Positions 35,408-44,656 of a DNA stretch of 64,000 nt are shown here, in pieces. Under the pieces are notes generated by a model. That model saw only the letters and a list, made by a program, of their open reading frames with translations. It was not told the origin of the DNA and ran no database searches. This DNA comes from Lentisphaera profundi (GTDB lineage Bacteria > Verrucomicrobiota > Lentisphaeria > Lentisphaerales > Lentisphaeraceae): the NCBI RefSeq assembly GCF_028728065.1, contig NZ_CP117812.1, positions 124,001-188,000 on the forward strand, in the 5' to 3' direction. The first letter of the stretch is position 1; each line of letters begins with the position of its first letter. Both the position numbers and the translations under genes were made by a program.

Positions 35408-36352
35408 TCACTCTATAGATGGATATGAATTAGCCGTGACAAGATTTAAACTACTGGGTTTATCTAGACCAGTGTCTTTATTACGAGGTAGTTTCCAGAC
35501 AAGAGTTTTTTCACGAGTGATTTCAAACATTGGATATGTGCTCTTATAGGCAGTGGCAATAATATTACCATTGTCTCTTACAATAAATCCACCGAGATAT
35601 ACTAAGCCTAGATCATGTTGATCTTTCGGTCTTAGAGACCAGCTTATTTCATTCTTCTCATTGACTTCAATTAGACTAGCACCATAGCCAGTAGAAACCA
35701 TGATTCGTCCATTTTTCAGAAGTTCGACATCGTGAATTCGGTCAGTTTTCACAGTGGCTTTAATTAGGTTTAATTCAATGATTCTTTTTACGACGCCTCT
35801 TTTATCGAGTCGATAGATTTTATTTGGTCCACAGGATGAAATAAGATAGCCCCCATCAGCTAATTTTTTGATCGACTTAATCTGAAGTCGAGATTCCTCT
35901 CTCAAAAAATTAAGTTTAATGCTTTTTTTAATTTTCCCACTTGGCGATAGTTCCAAAATATATTTATTGACAGCGACCACCATATCACCATTACTTAGGG
36001 GTTCACAAGAATGAATTTCTAATGTGCGCAATTGTGGTTCAAAATAAATCTCCCGAGTGTTAGTCTGGTCATATTTCCAAATCCCTAAGCTACCACAGAC
36101 GATAGTGGACGAAGGCGTTTGCCACGCTTCTTGACATTTTCCATAAGAAGAAAAACGCTTACTAATTTGACCCTTTTTAATTAACTTCGCTTGTTGTTTA
36201 AGGTGTTCAGTAACAATCATGTTCGGAACTTGACTTGCATCATATGGAGTTCCATCAGCCTTTCGGAAATCGAGTTCTTGGGCACCCAAGTTCATTAATA
36301 GGCTGATATAAATGTAGAGTGCAAGAGTTTTTATTTTATATTTAATACTCAT
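35408..36352 (-). CDS. secreted beta-propeller protein
   Basis: 314 residues with a signal peptide (LALYIYISLLMNLGAQ). The mature part has repeated blades of the form LSNGDMVVAVNKYILELSPSGKIKKSI, LADGGYLISSCGPNKIYRLDKRG, LLKNGRIMVSTGYGASLIEVNEKN and VRDNGNIIATAYKSTYPMFEITR (each quoted only in part). The pattern is that of arylsulfotransferase-like or PQQ-propeller-like folds. No catalytic residues could be placed with certainty. A fragment of a close relative lies at 38172-38463. It follows two pseudopilin genes on the same strand after a 167-base gap, so co-transcription is uncertain. Confidence 0.6.
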   Translation of the reverse strand: MSIKYKIKTLALYIYISLLMNLGAQELDFRKADGTPYDASQVPNMIVTEHLKQQAKLIKKGQISKRFSSYGKCQEAWQTPSSTIVCGSLGIWKYDQTNTREIYFEPQLRTLEIHSCEPLSNGDMVVAVNKYILELSPSGKIKKSIKLNFLREESRLQIKSIKKLADGGYLISSCGPNKIYRLDKRGVVKRIIELNLIKATVKTDRIHDVELLKNGRIMVSTGYGASLIEVNEKNEISWSLRPKDQHDLGLVYLGGFIVRDNGNIIATAYKSTYPMFEITREKTLVWKLPRNKDTGLDKPSSLNLVTANSYPSIE

Positions 36353-36519
36353 TTAGTTCTATCCGTAATAATTCATTAGTGGTGAGAAAGCTAGACAGAG
36401 TAAAATTAGTTTTTTTACTAACTTTTATTGACCTGCAAAACCTTAAAGTTAAACTTGACCTTGTTAAGATCATATTTGCAGTTGTGCTTATTGATAATGA
36501 TTAAGAGAGATTTCATATT

Positions 36520-37194
36520 TTATTTCCTTGGACGAAAATAATAGTCGATATCTCCATTTAAGCCGGATACTATTTGTAAAGAGCTTGTCCTTTTCGCACT
36601 GCCATCAACATTGACATGATTAACTCCGACTTGATGCCTGTCGCCAATCTCTTCTAGGCCCTTGGAAGCTTTGCTGAATACAAATTTACGCCAATTAGAG
36701 AGTGGAGAGTCAGCTGAGTCACCACTAGCATAGGTTTCTGTAGGTTTTTCGACCTCATTAATATTTATCGTTGTTTGATCTATTGCATTTCCCAAATAAT
36801 CTTGATTCCAGCCGTAGCCACCTCCACTATAATCATTAATGCCATTGTCAGTAAGTGGGCAAGCAAAGACGCCTTCAGCAAAAGAGTCGGGGTAATTAAA
36901 GGCTGTTTCCGTGATATAATCATCTGGTATCAAGTAGGCAGCTAGTTGATTACGCCACCATAGGTGTTGTGCCCCATTTTGTCTTTTTGAATAGGGGAGT
37001 GTGCCATCATTATCATCACTATAGAGTAATGTTGCGGTACCAAAATTTCTTAGATTCGATATACAAGTACTGCCCTGAGCCTTTTTACGTGCTTGAGCTA
37101 GGCTTGGTAAAAGAAAGGAAGATAAAATACCTATAATTGCAAATACCACTAATAGTTCAATTAACGTAAATTTATATGAATTATTATTTTTCAT
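36520..37194 (-). CDS. prepilin-like protein (type II secretion / pseudopilin)
   Basis: 224 residues. A class III signal follows the short basic leader: [16 protein letters not shown], with processing expected before Phe10 and Glu at position +5. A Lys-containing helix follows ([10 protein letters not shown]), then a globular domain with Cys pairs (ACPLTDNG) and the terminal H..G.N..N.DGS motif ([13 protein letters not shown]). In Lentisphaerota and planctomycetes such proteins occur in dozens per genome, often beside secreted enzymes. A pilus or secretion role is likely but the cargo is unknown. It overlaps the upstream pseudopilin gene by 11 bases. Confidence 0.85.
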   Translation of the reverse strand: MKNNNSYKFTLIELLVVFAIIGILSSFLLPSLAQARKKAQGSTCISNLRNFGTATLLYSDDNDGTLPYSKRQNGAQHLWWRNQLAAYLIPDDYITETAFNYPDSFAEGVFACPLTDNGINDYSGGGYGWNQDYLGNAIDQTTININEVEKPTETYASGDSADSPLSNWRKFVFSKASKGLEEIGDRHQVGVNHVNVDGSAKRTSSLQIVSGLNGDIDYYFRPRK

Positions 37195-37879
37195 CGAATG
37201 TCATCCACCCATATATTTCCATTTCGTCATAACCATGAAAAGCATTAGTTGTGACTTGGCTATGAATTACAGAAGTTTGAAAAAGACTTGCGCTACCATC
37301 TAAATACGCAACATTAAAACCCGGCTTATATTTATTATGTGTCCAGGGATGATTATTCGAAAAATGGTCTGCAGTTACTGATGTGCTCCCTGGGTCAGTC
37401 AACTTTAAGACTCTGCCATTGTTGCCCGGTTTATCTCTGTCTATTGTTGCACGATAATAATAAGATGTTCTTAACCACTGACCTTTTTGCTTGTTTTGGG
37501 TGAAATCCCAACCTTTTGGCCCGTCCTTTCCCCAATCTGGATCGTCATTTGCTGGGCAGAACACAAAATCGATGGGTATGTTGTATCCTTCATCGCGGCA
37601 AATACCTATGCCAGTAGGATTACCCCAGTCATTGTATATTGACTCAGGACCCTGCCAAATATTGCCCCCCATTTGGGGTGAATGATTGGGGAGATTTTTC
37701 TTATTATCTACCGCGTAAGTAATAAAAATTTCAACTTGTTGACGTTGCTGACTTAGGCAGGCTGTACTTTTTGCGATGTATCTTGAACGAGCTAATCCTG
37801 GCAAAAACAAAGAGGCTATAATAGCAAGAATTGCCAATACTACCATGAGCTCAATTAAACTAAATCTACTATGTTTCAT
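37184..37879 (-). CDS. prepilin-like protein (type II secretion / pseudopilin)
   Basis: 231 residues starting [21 protein letters not shown], with prepilin-peptidase cleavage expected before Phe6. The globular part carries CLSQQRQQ and a terminal [14 protein letters not shown] variant of the H..G.N...DGS motif. It differs from the downstream pseudopilin in the middle ([19 protein letters not shown]) and in length, so the two are not simple duplicates. The 11-base overlap implies coupled translation. No other secretion-machinery gene is present in the window. Confidence 0.85.
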   Translation of the reverse strand: MKHSRFSLIELMVVLAILAIIASLFLPGLARSRYIAKSTACLSQQRQQVEIFITYAVDNKKNLPNHSPQMGGNIWQGPESIYNDWGNPTGIGICRDEGYNIPIDFVFCPANDDPDWGKDGPKGWDFTQNKQKGQWLRTSYYYRATIDRDKPGNNGRVLKLTDPGSTSVTADHFSNNHPWTHNKYKPGFNVAYLDGSASLFQTSVIHSQVTTNAFHGYDEMEIYGWMTFDEK

Positions 37880-38171
37880 ATGACAATCCCATACTTAATT
37901 TTCAGATATCTTATCCTTGTATAATCCTAAAGACTGTGATATTTATTTACTTTAGACAGATGTTTTATTAATTTATTTAAAATAAATAAATAACCATGAC
38001 ACTCATCGGGGCAAGCCCTATCGCCTTGGCGATCCTTCGCATTGCGAAGCGAAGTATCTTCATAAGGATGGCATAGTTGAGATCGAGCCAAGGGTCGGGG
38101 AATTAAACCCTCTAAAGATTAAAAAATTCACTATAACAAAGACACAAAATTGACTTTCTGTAAAGCTCGAA
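37880..38171. other. intergenic stretch with a small hairpin
   Basis: No coding pattern. CTTCGCATTGCGAAG (38034-38048) is a perfect inverted repeat in a GC-richer island unlike its surroundings. Its origin is not recognised and it may be part of a lost element. Confidence 0.4.
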
Positions 38172-38463
38172 TTAAGGTCTTACACTGTGATAGGCTAACT
38201 CATATTCATTGATGACTTGTACTTGAGTCGGTTTGTAGACACCACTCTCTTTGTCACGATCAACTGACCAGAGGGTTTTTATCCTTACTCACTTCAAATA
38301 ATGGTTTATCACTATGGTAAGCAGCAATGATGGTATGGCCATTCTTAAGCTCTGTAGCACTATGAATATTGCGAATTTTTAAATCATTTTCTAAATTCTT
38401 AACATATATTCTACGTCTCAACTTCCCCTTCTTGGTAGTAAGAGACACATCAATATTTTCAGT
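38172..38463 (-). pseudogene. beta-propeller gene fragment
   Basis: Reads IHSATELKNGHTIIAAYHSDKPLFEVSKDK in one frame, then TLWSVDRDKESGVYKPTQVQV in the next, ending in a stop at 38172. This matches the last blade and C-terminus of the intact propeller at 35408 (NGNIIATAYKSTYPMFEITR, then TLVWKLPRNKDTGLDKP). The one-base frameshift and the missing N-terminus show it is a remnant. It sits just downstream of the cytochrome gene, at the position the intact propeller occupies behind the pseudopilins. Confidence 0.7.
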
Positions 38464-38545
38464 ATTCAGAGCTATTTAGTGACTTCGAGCTTCAATATAA
38501 TCAATCAGATTTTTTAATTGGAGCTTGTTAAGATTAGCCGCAAAG

Positions 38546-40702
38546 TTAGGCTTGATAGCCTTTAGAGACTTGAGCGCTTGGATTGTTGATCGACTGAGTA
38601 ATATAATGACGATTAAATACGATTTCTTTTTCCTGTCCATTTTCGATTACTGTCTGCTTACGCCCCAGCATATTTTTGAAGCTAGGCCCAACCAGTTTAC
38701 TGCCATCAAGACTATGACACGACATACACATCGTGCGATAGAGTGCCTCACCTGGATGGGACTTCTCTTCAACTTGTGTTATTTTCGCTAAAGTAATACT
38801 CACAGGCTTTTTGTTGAGCCTCAAACTTTTGTTATGGGGGATTTGGTTTAGAGTGTAGTACGCATCTCCTACAAATAATTTTTCGCCTGTATTAGCTTGG
38901 AAACTATTACTTAAACGAAGATAGAGGACTTTGTTTGCTTTCATTCCATTCATTTTCAGGGAAGCTTTTTTGCCATCAGGTGAAATCGAAACTGCGGTTA
39001 TTTTTAACTTTTGAGGATCAATTTTAGGTCCTCCATATTGATGAGTGGGCTTATAAGCCCATTGAGTCACTTGATAATGTTGAATATTCCATGCGAGTTC
39101 AGGTTTTATTCTTTTCGAAAAATGAATCGTTAGGCCGTCTGAGTAGGCTTCTATTTTAAGCATTTCGAAAGGTTTAGTTTTATAAAGCTCAACTTTCATG
39201 AGCCCATCATTCTTTTGATTATTTGTTTTCCAATTGCCACTGACGCCTGCCCCACCAAGGTAGAGCGTATTATTTGAATCGAAAGCCATGCGATTTACCC
39301 CGGCTCTTAGGCCTTGCGTAAATCGAAAAAGACTGCCTTGGTATTGATCGTTTACCTTTTCAAAAACAACGCGTTTCAAGCCGCCATGATGGATATCCCC
39401 AATGAGTAAATGCCCTTTATAAAGACCATGAGGAACAAATACTCCTTGAGTTGGTGAGTTGCCAATTTCTCCCTGTTGGAGCCAAATCGCAGGCTGTGTG
39501 ACAGTTTTTTTTGTATAAGGGTGAGCCGGCTTATAAGTATGATTATAAAAAGCTCCCTGCTTTATATGCATGATTTTTGAGGCGGGCAAATAATCACCTT
39601 GGTTATCTGCAACAAACATTTCACCTTCTGTATTCATCATTAATCCATTGGGAGTACGTAAACCCGCGGTCACCACTTTATAATCCCCTGTTATTGGATC
39701 AATTTCAATAATTGTCCCACGGTCTTTCATCTGAGGGTTCGTTGTGGCTCCTCCAGGGTTGACTGCTATTGCTAATGAAATATAAAACTTACCGTCTTTA
39801 AAAAGAGGTCCAAAGGAAAACTCATGAAAATTGGAGCTAACTGGCCATTTATTAGAAATACAGATATATTCATCTGCACAGCCATCATTATCTTGATCCT
39901 CGAGTAAAGTTAATTCACTCTTTTGCACAACATAAACTTTATCATCGACGATTTTTAGCCCAAGCACCTCTTGTAATCCTTCTGCAAACACAGTGTATTT
40001 ATGTTCCTCTTTAGGGGCATTTGGATTTTCTAAAATATAGACTCTTCCTGCGGAATCCCAAGATGATATGGCCAAGCGTCCATCGCTAAAAAAATCTAAT
40101 CCCGATACTCTAAATTGTTTTAAATCGGGGCTTATGTCGCTATAGGATATTGAGGGGTTCATCGATTTCAATTTATCGCCAAAACCCGCTTGTCGTGCAT
40201 ATTCATTGGAACGATTCTTATAGTCAAACATACTACCGGTAAAAGGACGATTCATGATTTTTATGTTCTTAGAAGCAGTGCCCGTAAAATGGAGCGCTTT
40301 ATAATTCATTACACAGCCCCTAGGAATTGTGAGCGGCTTTATAGTGAGCGTATACTCACCTGCTTTCGGGATATTGATCGAACCTATATTTTCTTGGATA
40401 TAAGTCTGCCAGCCCTTGGTATTTTTAATCTCATATTTAATCTTTTGATTTGCTAAAGAAAGTTCTACAATAGCACCGTGTTGATGTTGAGTGGCATATT
40501 CTATTACACAGTTGAGTATGCCGGGATTCACTATTTTTATTTTATAAAAAATCCAAGAATCCTTAGTACTCCAGTATTCAATGGCCTTGGCTTCTGTAAC
40601 ATGAGCTTGTGAGTCGCTTATGATGACTGCTTGTTCAGCATTTAGGATGCTATTTGCAATAATATTCAAAGAAAAGAGGAGATAGATAAAGAAGTATTTC
40701 AT
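38546..40702 (-). CDS. PVC-type beta-propeller cytochrome c protein, frameshifted near its end
   Basis: 718 residues. Signal peptide, a beta-sandwich sugar-binding-like domain (about 25-145), a glucose-dehydrogenase-like propeller (about 190-510: GLDFFSDGRLAISSWDSAG, DQDNDGCADEYICISNKW, SNFHEFSFGPLFKDGKFYI, TPNGLMMNTEGEMFVADNQGD), an Ig-like part, and one cytochrome domain with CMSCH. The frame stops after VSKGYQA; the expected end (PNFAANLNKLQLKNLIDYIE) continues in another frame to 38476. In that tail the usual axial-ligand Met (MPxF) reads KPNF. The protein may therefore be heme-ligand defective. Its ATG directly follows the stop of the upstream gene. Confidence 0.78.
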   Translation of the reverse strand: MKYFFIYLLFSLNIIANSILNAEQAVIISDSQAHVTEAKAIEYWSTKDSWIFYKIKIVNPGILNCVIEYATQHQHGAIVELSLANQKIKYEIKNTKGWQTYIQENIGSINIPKAGEYTLTIKPLTIPRGCVMNYKALHFTGTASKNIKIMNRPFTGSMFDYKNRSNEYARQAGFGDKLKSMNPSISYSDISPDLKQFRVSGLDFFSDGRLAISSWDSAGRVYILENPNAPKEEHKYTVFAEGLQEVLGLKIVDDKVYVVQKSELTLLEDQDNDGCADEYICISNKWPVSSNFHEFSFGPLFKDGKFYISLAIAVNPGGATTNPQMKDRGTIIEIDPITGDYKVVTAGLRTPNGLMMNTEGEMFVADNQGDYLPASKIMHIKQGAFYNHTYKPAHPYTKKTVTQPAIWLQQGEIGNSPTQGVFVPHGLYKGHLLIGDIHHGGLKRVVFEKVNDQYQGSLFRFTQGLRAGVNRMAFDSNNTLYLGGAGVSGNWKTNNQKNDGLMKVELYKTKPFEMLKIEAYSDGLTIHFSKRIKPELAWNIQHYQVTQWAYKPTHQYGGPKIDPQKLKITAVSISPDGKKASLKMNGMKANKVLYLRLSNSFQANTGEKLFVGDAYYTLNQIPHNKSLRLNKKPVSITLAKITQVEEKSHPGEALYRTMCMSCHSLDGSKLVGPSFKNMLGRKQTVIENGQEKEIVFNRHYITQSINNPSAQVSKGYQA

Positions 40703-41212
40703 TTATTTATCCTCCAGTTTATACGTAGAATTTTCAGTGAATTCTTGATCTCCAAGAGTGAGGATTTCATTATTTTTCAAACCCTCAATAGTCACAGAAC
40801 GATAAATTGTATCAGCTGTAAAAATCGGCTGTTCTATTATCGCAATATAAGTCTTATCTTGCCTATAGATTCTTAAAGTGATTGTTTTTCTAATTGGTGA
40901 ATAAGAGTAATAGCGAGCTCTTTTTTGTTTCACACGCCAGTGAAGACCTTGGCTATTTTCAAGTAATTTCACCCCAATTGTATTTGGCTGTGGCCCATGT
41001 CGTCCATCGTAAACGGCTCCCGTGAAGTTAATGATTTTATTTGTAGGTGCTTTCCAGGCTTTCCAGAATTGCCCTGTATTTGTATCGTATGCACAAGCAC
41101 GATCATTTGATTGAAACACAAGAACTCGGGGATGATTATCTAAATTGCAACGAAACACACTCTCATTTGAAAAAATGCTATTTGACAATAAAAGAAGAAG
41201 GAGAAATTTCAT
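40703..41212 (-). CDS. secreted protein, stand-alone version of a domain of the giant cytochrome
   Basis: 169 residues with a signal peptide (LLLLLLSNSIFSN). RACAYDTNTGQFWKAWKAP, FTGAVYDGRHGPQPNTIG and GLHWRVKQKRARYYSY parallel the segment of the 1609-residue pentaheme protein around FRGTVYDGSHGSYP. There the segment precedes the propeller, a domain frequently found at the head of PVC dehydrogenase-cytochromes. Here it is a separate gene whose stop touches the start of the propeller cytochrome. The pair therefore looks like a split form of that architecture. Its function is unknown, presumably periplasmic. Confidence 0.65.
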   Translation of the reverse strand: MKFLLLLLLSNSIFSNESVFRCNLDNHPRVLVFQSNDRACAYDTNTGQFWKAWKAPTNKIINFTGAVYDGRHGPQPNTIGVKLLENSQGLHWRVKQKRARYYSYSPIRKTITLRIYRQDKTYIAIIEQPIFTADTIYRSVTIEGLKNNEILTLGDQEFTENSTYKLEDK

Positions 41213-41283
41213 AAAAAACTCGGCATGCAGTAGTTAAAAATATACTATATCTATATTAGTATATTTAATCTAATCAGGGATTT

Positions 41284-41991
41284 TTACTTATCAACCTTAT
41301 AGTACCAATTTACATCGCCATTTGCTCCACTTAAGACACTGACTTGCTTTTTATAAATAACACTGCCATCTGCGTGCACAATATTGATGCCATTTTTATG
41401 CCGATTGCCCACTTCCGTGACCCCTAGAGAGGCGCGCCGGAGCAAACCCAATTTCCAAGAGGGCAAGCTTTGCTCATCAGATCCATCACCCATAGCATAA
41501 GTTTGTGAAGGATTTGTTAAATCGTTAATACTGAGTTGATCGTCTGATGACGAACCTAATAATGTATTATAGCCATAGCCTCCAGCATATAAGTCTGTGA
41601 CTCCATTGTCTACCAATGGGCATTTAAATTCATCTTGTGTTACAGCATCGGAAATAAAATTTGACCCATTATCAAAGGCTTCGACCCGTTCATTGGGTCT
41701 CAGTTGCATCAACATTTGCGCTTTCCACCACAAATGTTGATTTGATGTAAGTCGCCTCGAAGTAAGAAGGTAACCATCATTATCATTGATGTACATATTC
41801 ATCGCAAGAGATAAGTTTTTCAAATTAGAAATACATACCGCCGCTTGAGCAGACTTCCTAGATTTACCTAAGCTAGGTAAAAGCAATGAAGAAAGTATGC
41901 TAATGATCGAAAGTACAACGAGGAGCTCAATTAAGCTAAAACACTGAGAAAACCTTGGAGTCATAATGCGTGAATCTAGTGATTTCATCAA
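41284..41991 (-). CDS. prepilin-like protein (type II secretion / pseudopilin)
   Basis: 235 residues. The leader ends before FSLIELLVVLSIISILSS, a canonical class III signal, followed by SLGKSRKSAQAAVC. The protein closes with HKNGINIVHADGS, the PVC-type H..G.N...DGS motif. It is closely similar to the protein at 36520 (shared VTDLYAGGYGYNT against [13 protein letters not shown], and DGSDEQSLPSWKLG). It lies 71 bases upstream of the split cytochrome genes on the same strand. A start slightly downstream (MTPRFSQ) is also possible, because the leader before Phe is long (about 17 residues). Confidence 0.85.
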   Translation of the reverse strand: MMKSLDSRIMTPRFSQCFSLIELLVVLSIISILSSLLLPSLGKSRKSAQAAVCISNLKNLSLAMNMYINDNDGYLLTSRRLTSNQHLWWKAQMLMQLRPNERVEAFDNGSNFISDAVTQDEFKCPLVDNGVTDLYAGGYGYNTLLGSSSDDQLSINDLTNPSQTYAMGDGSDEQSLPSWKLGLLRRASLGVTEVGNRHKNGINIVHADGSVIYKKQVSVLSGANGDVNWYYKVDK

Positions 41992-42416
41992 ATACCCTCC
42001 ATTCGTGATTTATAAGGAGGGGTACTACAGATGTGAATATTTTGTTGATTCGAGCAGGTGAAATTCAAAGCTTCTATTTTAGTGAATTTGAGTACAAAAT
42101 TAAGATATTTCATCGTACAATCCGTCATTATAAGTTCAAATAATTACTAGGTATACATGAACTAGACTATGAGGAAGTATGAAACTAGACAGCATATATG
42201 TAAATAAATGAACTTTTTTATTGAAAAACGTGATTGAGTAAGGTGCTGAATCCGTGATCTGAATCTAAAAATGAGTAAGCCTGTTGGTTTATAGTAATTT
42301 AAGTTACCACGCCAAAATCACCTAACAGGTTCACTACGAATAAAGCATTCAAATTAGATAAAGGAAATGATTCCTTACACAGCGTAGGAGGAATTTATCT
42401 TGCCGGACAGATGACC
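41992..42416. other. intergenic stretch, no gene recognised
   Basis: Contains short inverted repeats (AAGGAA-ATGA-TTCCTT near 42360; CCTGTT and AACAGG near 42280 and 42335) and an isolated AGGAGGAATTT without a following gene. It could be the remnant of an insertion element, but nothing identifies one. The promoter of the pseudopilin gene should lie in the first 100 bases. Confidence 0.4.
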
Positions 42417-43847
42417 TTATTTATAATCCTTGCCATTGAGGCTTCTGATGACGGAACGCATCCACAAGTCTAGCTCTTTTTTCATACTTGCAAGGCGCTG
42501 CTTATGTTGATCATTTCGAGATAAATCTCTAGTCTCCATGGGATCATCTTGTAAATTATAGAGTTCAAATTTCGTGCCATTAATGCGATGGAGTTTCCAT
42601 GGCCAGTCGTTCCACGCGGCGTGACCTGTTACGGAGTCTTCAGGGAATTGTGGGAAGTCATAGACATCTTTATTGATTCGCAAAGCATCGTGTGGGAGTG
42701 GGCTATGGGCTTTTTGTTTTTTCATGATCGCTTTTAGAATCTTGTCGCTCCAGGTGCCTTGACCCGACTGAAAGTTATGCCAAAAACCTATGGGCTTTTT
42801 ACGTTCGTCTTCTGTGCCCATAATAATACCGCTGACATCAATTCCATCTAATGGATGTAGGGGACTTAATTCTATTCCCGCCATAGCCAATAGAGTTGGA
42901 TACATATCACAAGTTGACATCGCTACTGATGAGCGGCCCTTGATTTTATGTGCAGGCCATTCAATAATGCTCGGCACGCGTAAGCCACCTTCGTAAATAC
43001 TGCCTTTCTTCTTACGCCCACCAGAAGTTTTTTCATTGAGTCCTCCATTATCACTGCAGTACCAAAGGATAGTATTTTTGGCAATGCCCATATTTTTGAG
43101 TTCAGTGCGTAGACGACCTAGCTGTTGATCGACTAAAGTGATTTCTCTATAATAACCGCGATGTTTTTTATGTTGATTATCGTAGAGGCTGGGCCCTTCA
43201 GGTAGCTCGACGTGCGGATCGTGAGGAGATGGAAACCAGATGACCGTGAATAGAGGCTGACCCTTATCTTTATTTTTGTTTAGGAAGGAAATGGCATCAT
43301 CCATAATGATAACGGAGCCTTTGCCCTTGCGTTGTTTGATAATTCCCTTGTGACTTAAGTAGGGATTATTATCAAAAAAGTTGAGACCAATAATCCATTC
43401 ATCAAAGCCCATGCCAGAAGGATTGCAGGGTGAATTGACTTGTCCAGAGCCCATGTGAACCTTACCAAAGATGCCATTGATATAACCAGCTTTTTTCAAA
43501 GTATGGGCAATCGTTATTTCCTGAGGGCGCATGTAGCGTCCATGATTGGTGACTTTTGTTCGTATCGGAGTTCGACCGGTCATCACACTGGCGCGAGTTG
43601 GAGAGCACACAGGTGCACCAGCATAAAAGAGATCAAGTACGAAAGAGTTTTTAGCCATGGCATCAAGTTCTGGCGTTAGTACAAATGGGTGACCATTATA
43701 CGCGGTATCACCCCATCCTTGATCATCAGACATGACAAGAATAATATTGGGCTTATCAGATTGGCTGGCCGCTTTTGCAATGTAAGAAAATCCGCATAAG
43801 TAGATCATCAAAAATAAGGGTGTCGTTAAAAAGAAATGTCGAATCAT
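42417..43847 (-). CDS. secreted sulfatase (S1 family)
   Basis: 475 residues from the start chosen at 43847, where a signal peptide begins (HFFLTTPLFLMIYLCGFSYI) and AGGA precedes it. An earlier in-frame ATG at 43901 would put 18 charged residues ahead of it. FGly motif CSPTR (GAPVCSPTRASVMTG); other sites are ILVMSDDQGWGDTAYNG, GKVHMGSGQ, PSPHDPHVELPE, CSDNGGLNE and YEGGLRVPSI. The C-terminal part is duplicated almost perfectly as a fragment at 16745-17261. It lies after the glycosyltransferase operon on the same strand, with a 77-base gap. Confidence 0.92.
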   Translation of the reverse strand: MIRHFFLTTPLFLMIYLCGFSYIAKAASQSDKPNIILVMSDDQGWGDTAYNGHPFVLTPELDAMAKNSFVLDLFYAGAPVCSPTRASVMTGRTPIRTKVTNHGRYMRPQEITIAHTLKKAGYINGIFGKVHMGSGQVNSPCNPSGMGFDEWIIGLNFFDNNPYLSHKGIIKQRKGKGSVIIMDDAISFLNKNKDKGQPLFTVIWFPSPHDPHVELPEGPSLYDNQHKKHRGYYREITLVDQQLGRLRTELKNMGIAKNTILWYCSDNGGLNEKTSGGRKKKGSIYEGGLRVPSIIEWPAHKIKGRSSVAMSTCDMYPTLLAMAGIELSPLHPLDGIDVSGIIMGTEDERKKPIGFWHNFQSGQGTWSDKILKAIMKKQKAHSPLPHDALRINKDVYDFPQFPEDSVTGHAAWNDWPWKLHRINGTKFELYNLQDDPMETRDLSRNDQHKQRLASMKKELDLWMRSVIRSLNGKDYK

Positions 43848-43924
43848 GGGTATTCGTCCTGAGTATAGTTTATTATATTTTTTGCATGACTCGAAGGCCA
43901 TGAGCTCATTAACTCTAGTGCAAA

Positions 43925-44656
43925 TTATTTATGTGGATGGGCTTTAGAAAAGTGTAACTTATTACTGGGTTTTAAGTTCAGGTGATGGCGATAGAGTTGA
44001 CTCAAATGAATTAAAAAGAGGAGGCGTTGTTTCATGTTCAATTTGCTAGAACCTTTAAAGCGATGTTGGAAAGTAAAGGGGATTTCAATGACTTTGATTT
44101 GCAGTTTCACAATGAGTTCGAGAGCAATTTTATAACCGAGTGGCTTATAGCTAGAGCGTTGCTTGAGGTAAGTTTCGCGAGGCAGGCCGAAAAATCCGGA
44201 CATGGGATCTTTGATACTTGTGAGTGACTTTGTTAAGTAAGTGGGAAGAAGTGAATTGATGTGCCGTAAGAATCCCCAGCCCTCTTGAATGGAAGCACCT
44301 GAAATATAACGGGAAGCCAAAGCAAATTGTACGCCTTTTTTGAGTTCATGATGAAGTTTAAGTAAGACTTCGGGAGGATGGGATAAGTCGGCATCCATAC
44401 AAAATAAGTAGTCACCTTTGGCCTGATCAAAACCTGCGAGGACCGCAGTGGCCAAGCCACGTTCAGTACGACGTTTGATAAAGCGTAGTGGCAGCTCACG
44501 AGCGAGCTGCTTACAGAGTTCTTCGCTACCATCTTTTGAGTTATCATCGACCACGATGATTTCATGGCGCTCGGATTGGAGAACTTGATGAATCTGAGGC
44601 AGTAAAACCCTTAGGTTTTCGGCCTCTTTATAAGTGGGTAGGATAATGGAAATCAT
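43925..44656 (-). CDS. family 2 glycosyltransferase, dolichol-phosphate mannose synthase-like
   Basis: 243 residues. The GT-A signatures are all present: SIILPTYKEAENL at the N-terminus, VVDDNSKDGS, the metal-binding CMDADLSHPPE near residue 90, and PMSGFFGLPRETY near 160. There is no C-terminal membrane domain, only a basic tail. Proteins of this type load a sugar onto a polyprenyl phosphate at the inner membrane, which GT39/GT83-like enzymes then use. The operon supports this: a GT39-like gene lies two genes upstream. It overlaps the giant cytochrome gene in ATGA. Confidence 0.85.
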   Translation of the reverse strand: MISIILPTYKEAENLRVLLPQIHQVLQSERHEIIVVDDNSKDGSEELCKQLARELPLRFIKRRTERGLATAVLAGFDQAKGDYLFCMDADLSHPPEVLLKLHHELKKGVQFALASRYISGASIQEGWGFLRHINSLLPTYLTKSLTSIKDPMSGFFGLPRETYLKQRSSYKPLGYKIALELIVKLQIKVIEIPFTFQHRFKGSSKLNMKQRLLFLIHLSQLYRHHLNLKPSNKLHFSKAHPHK

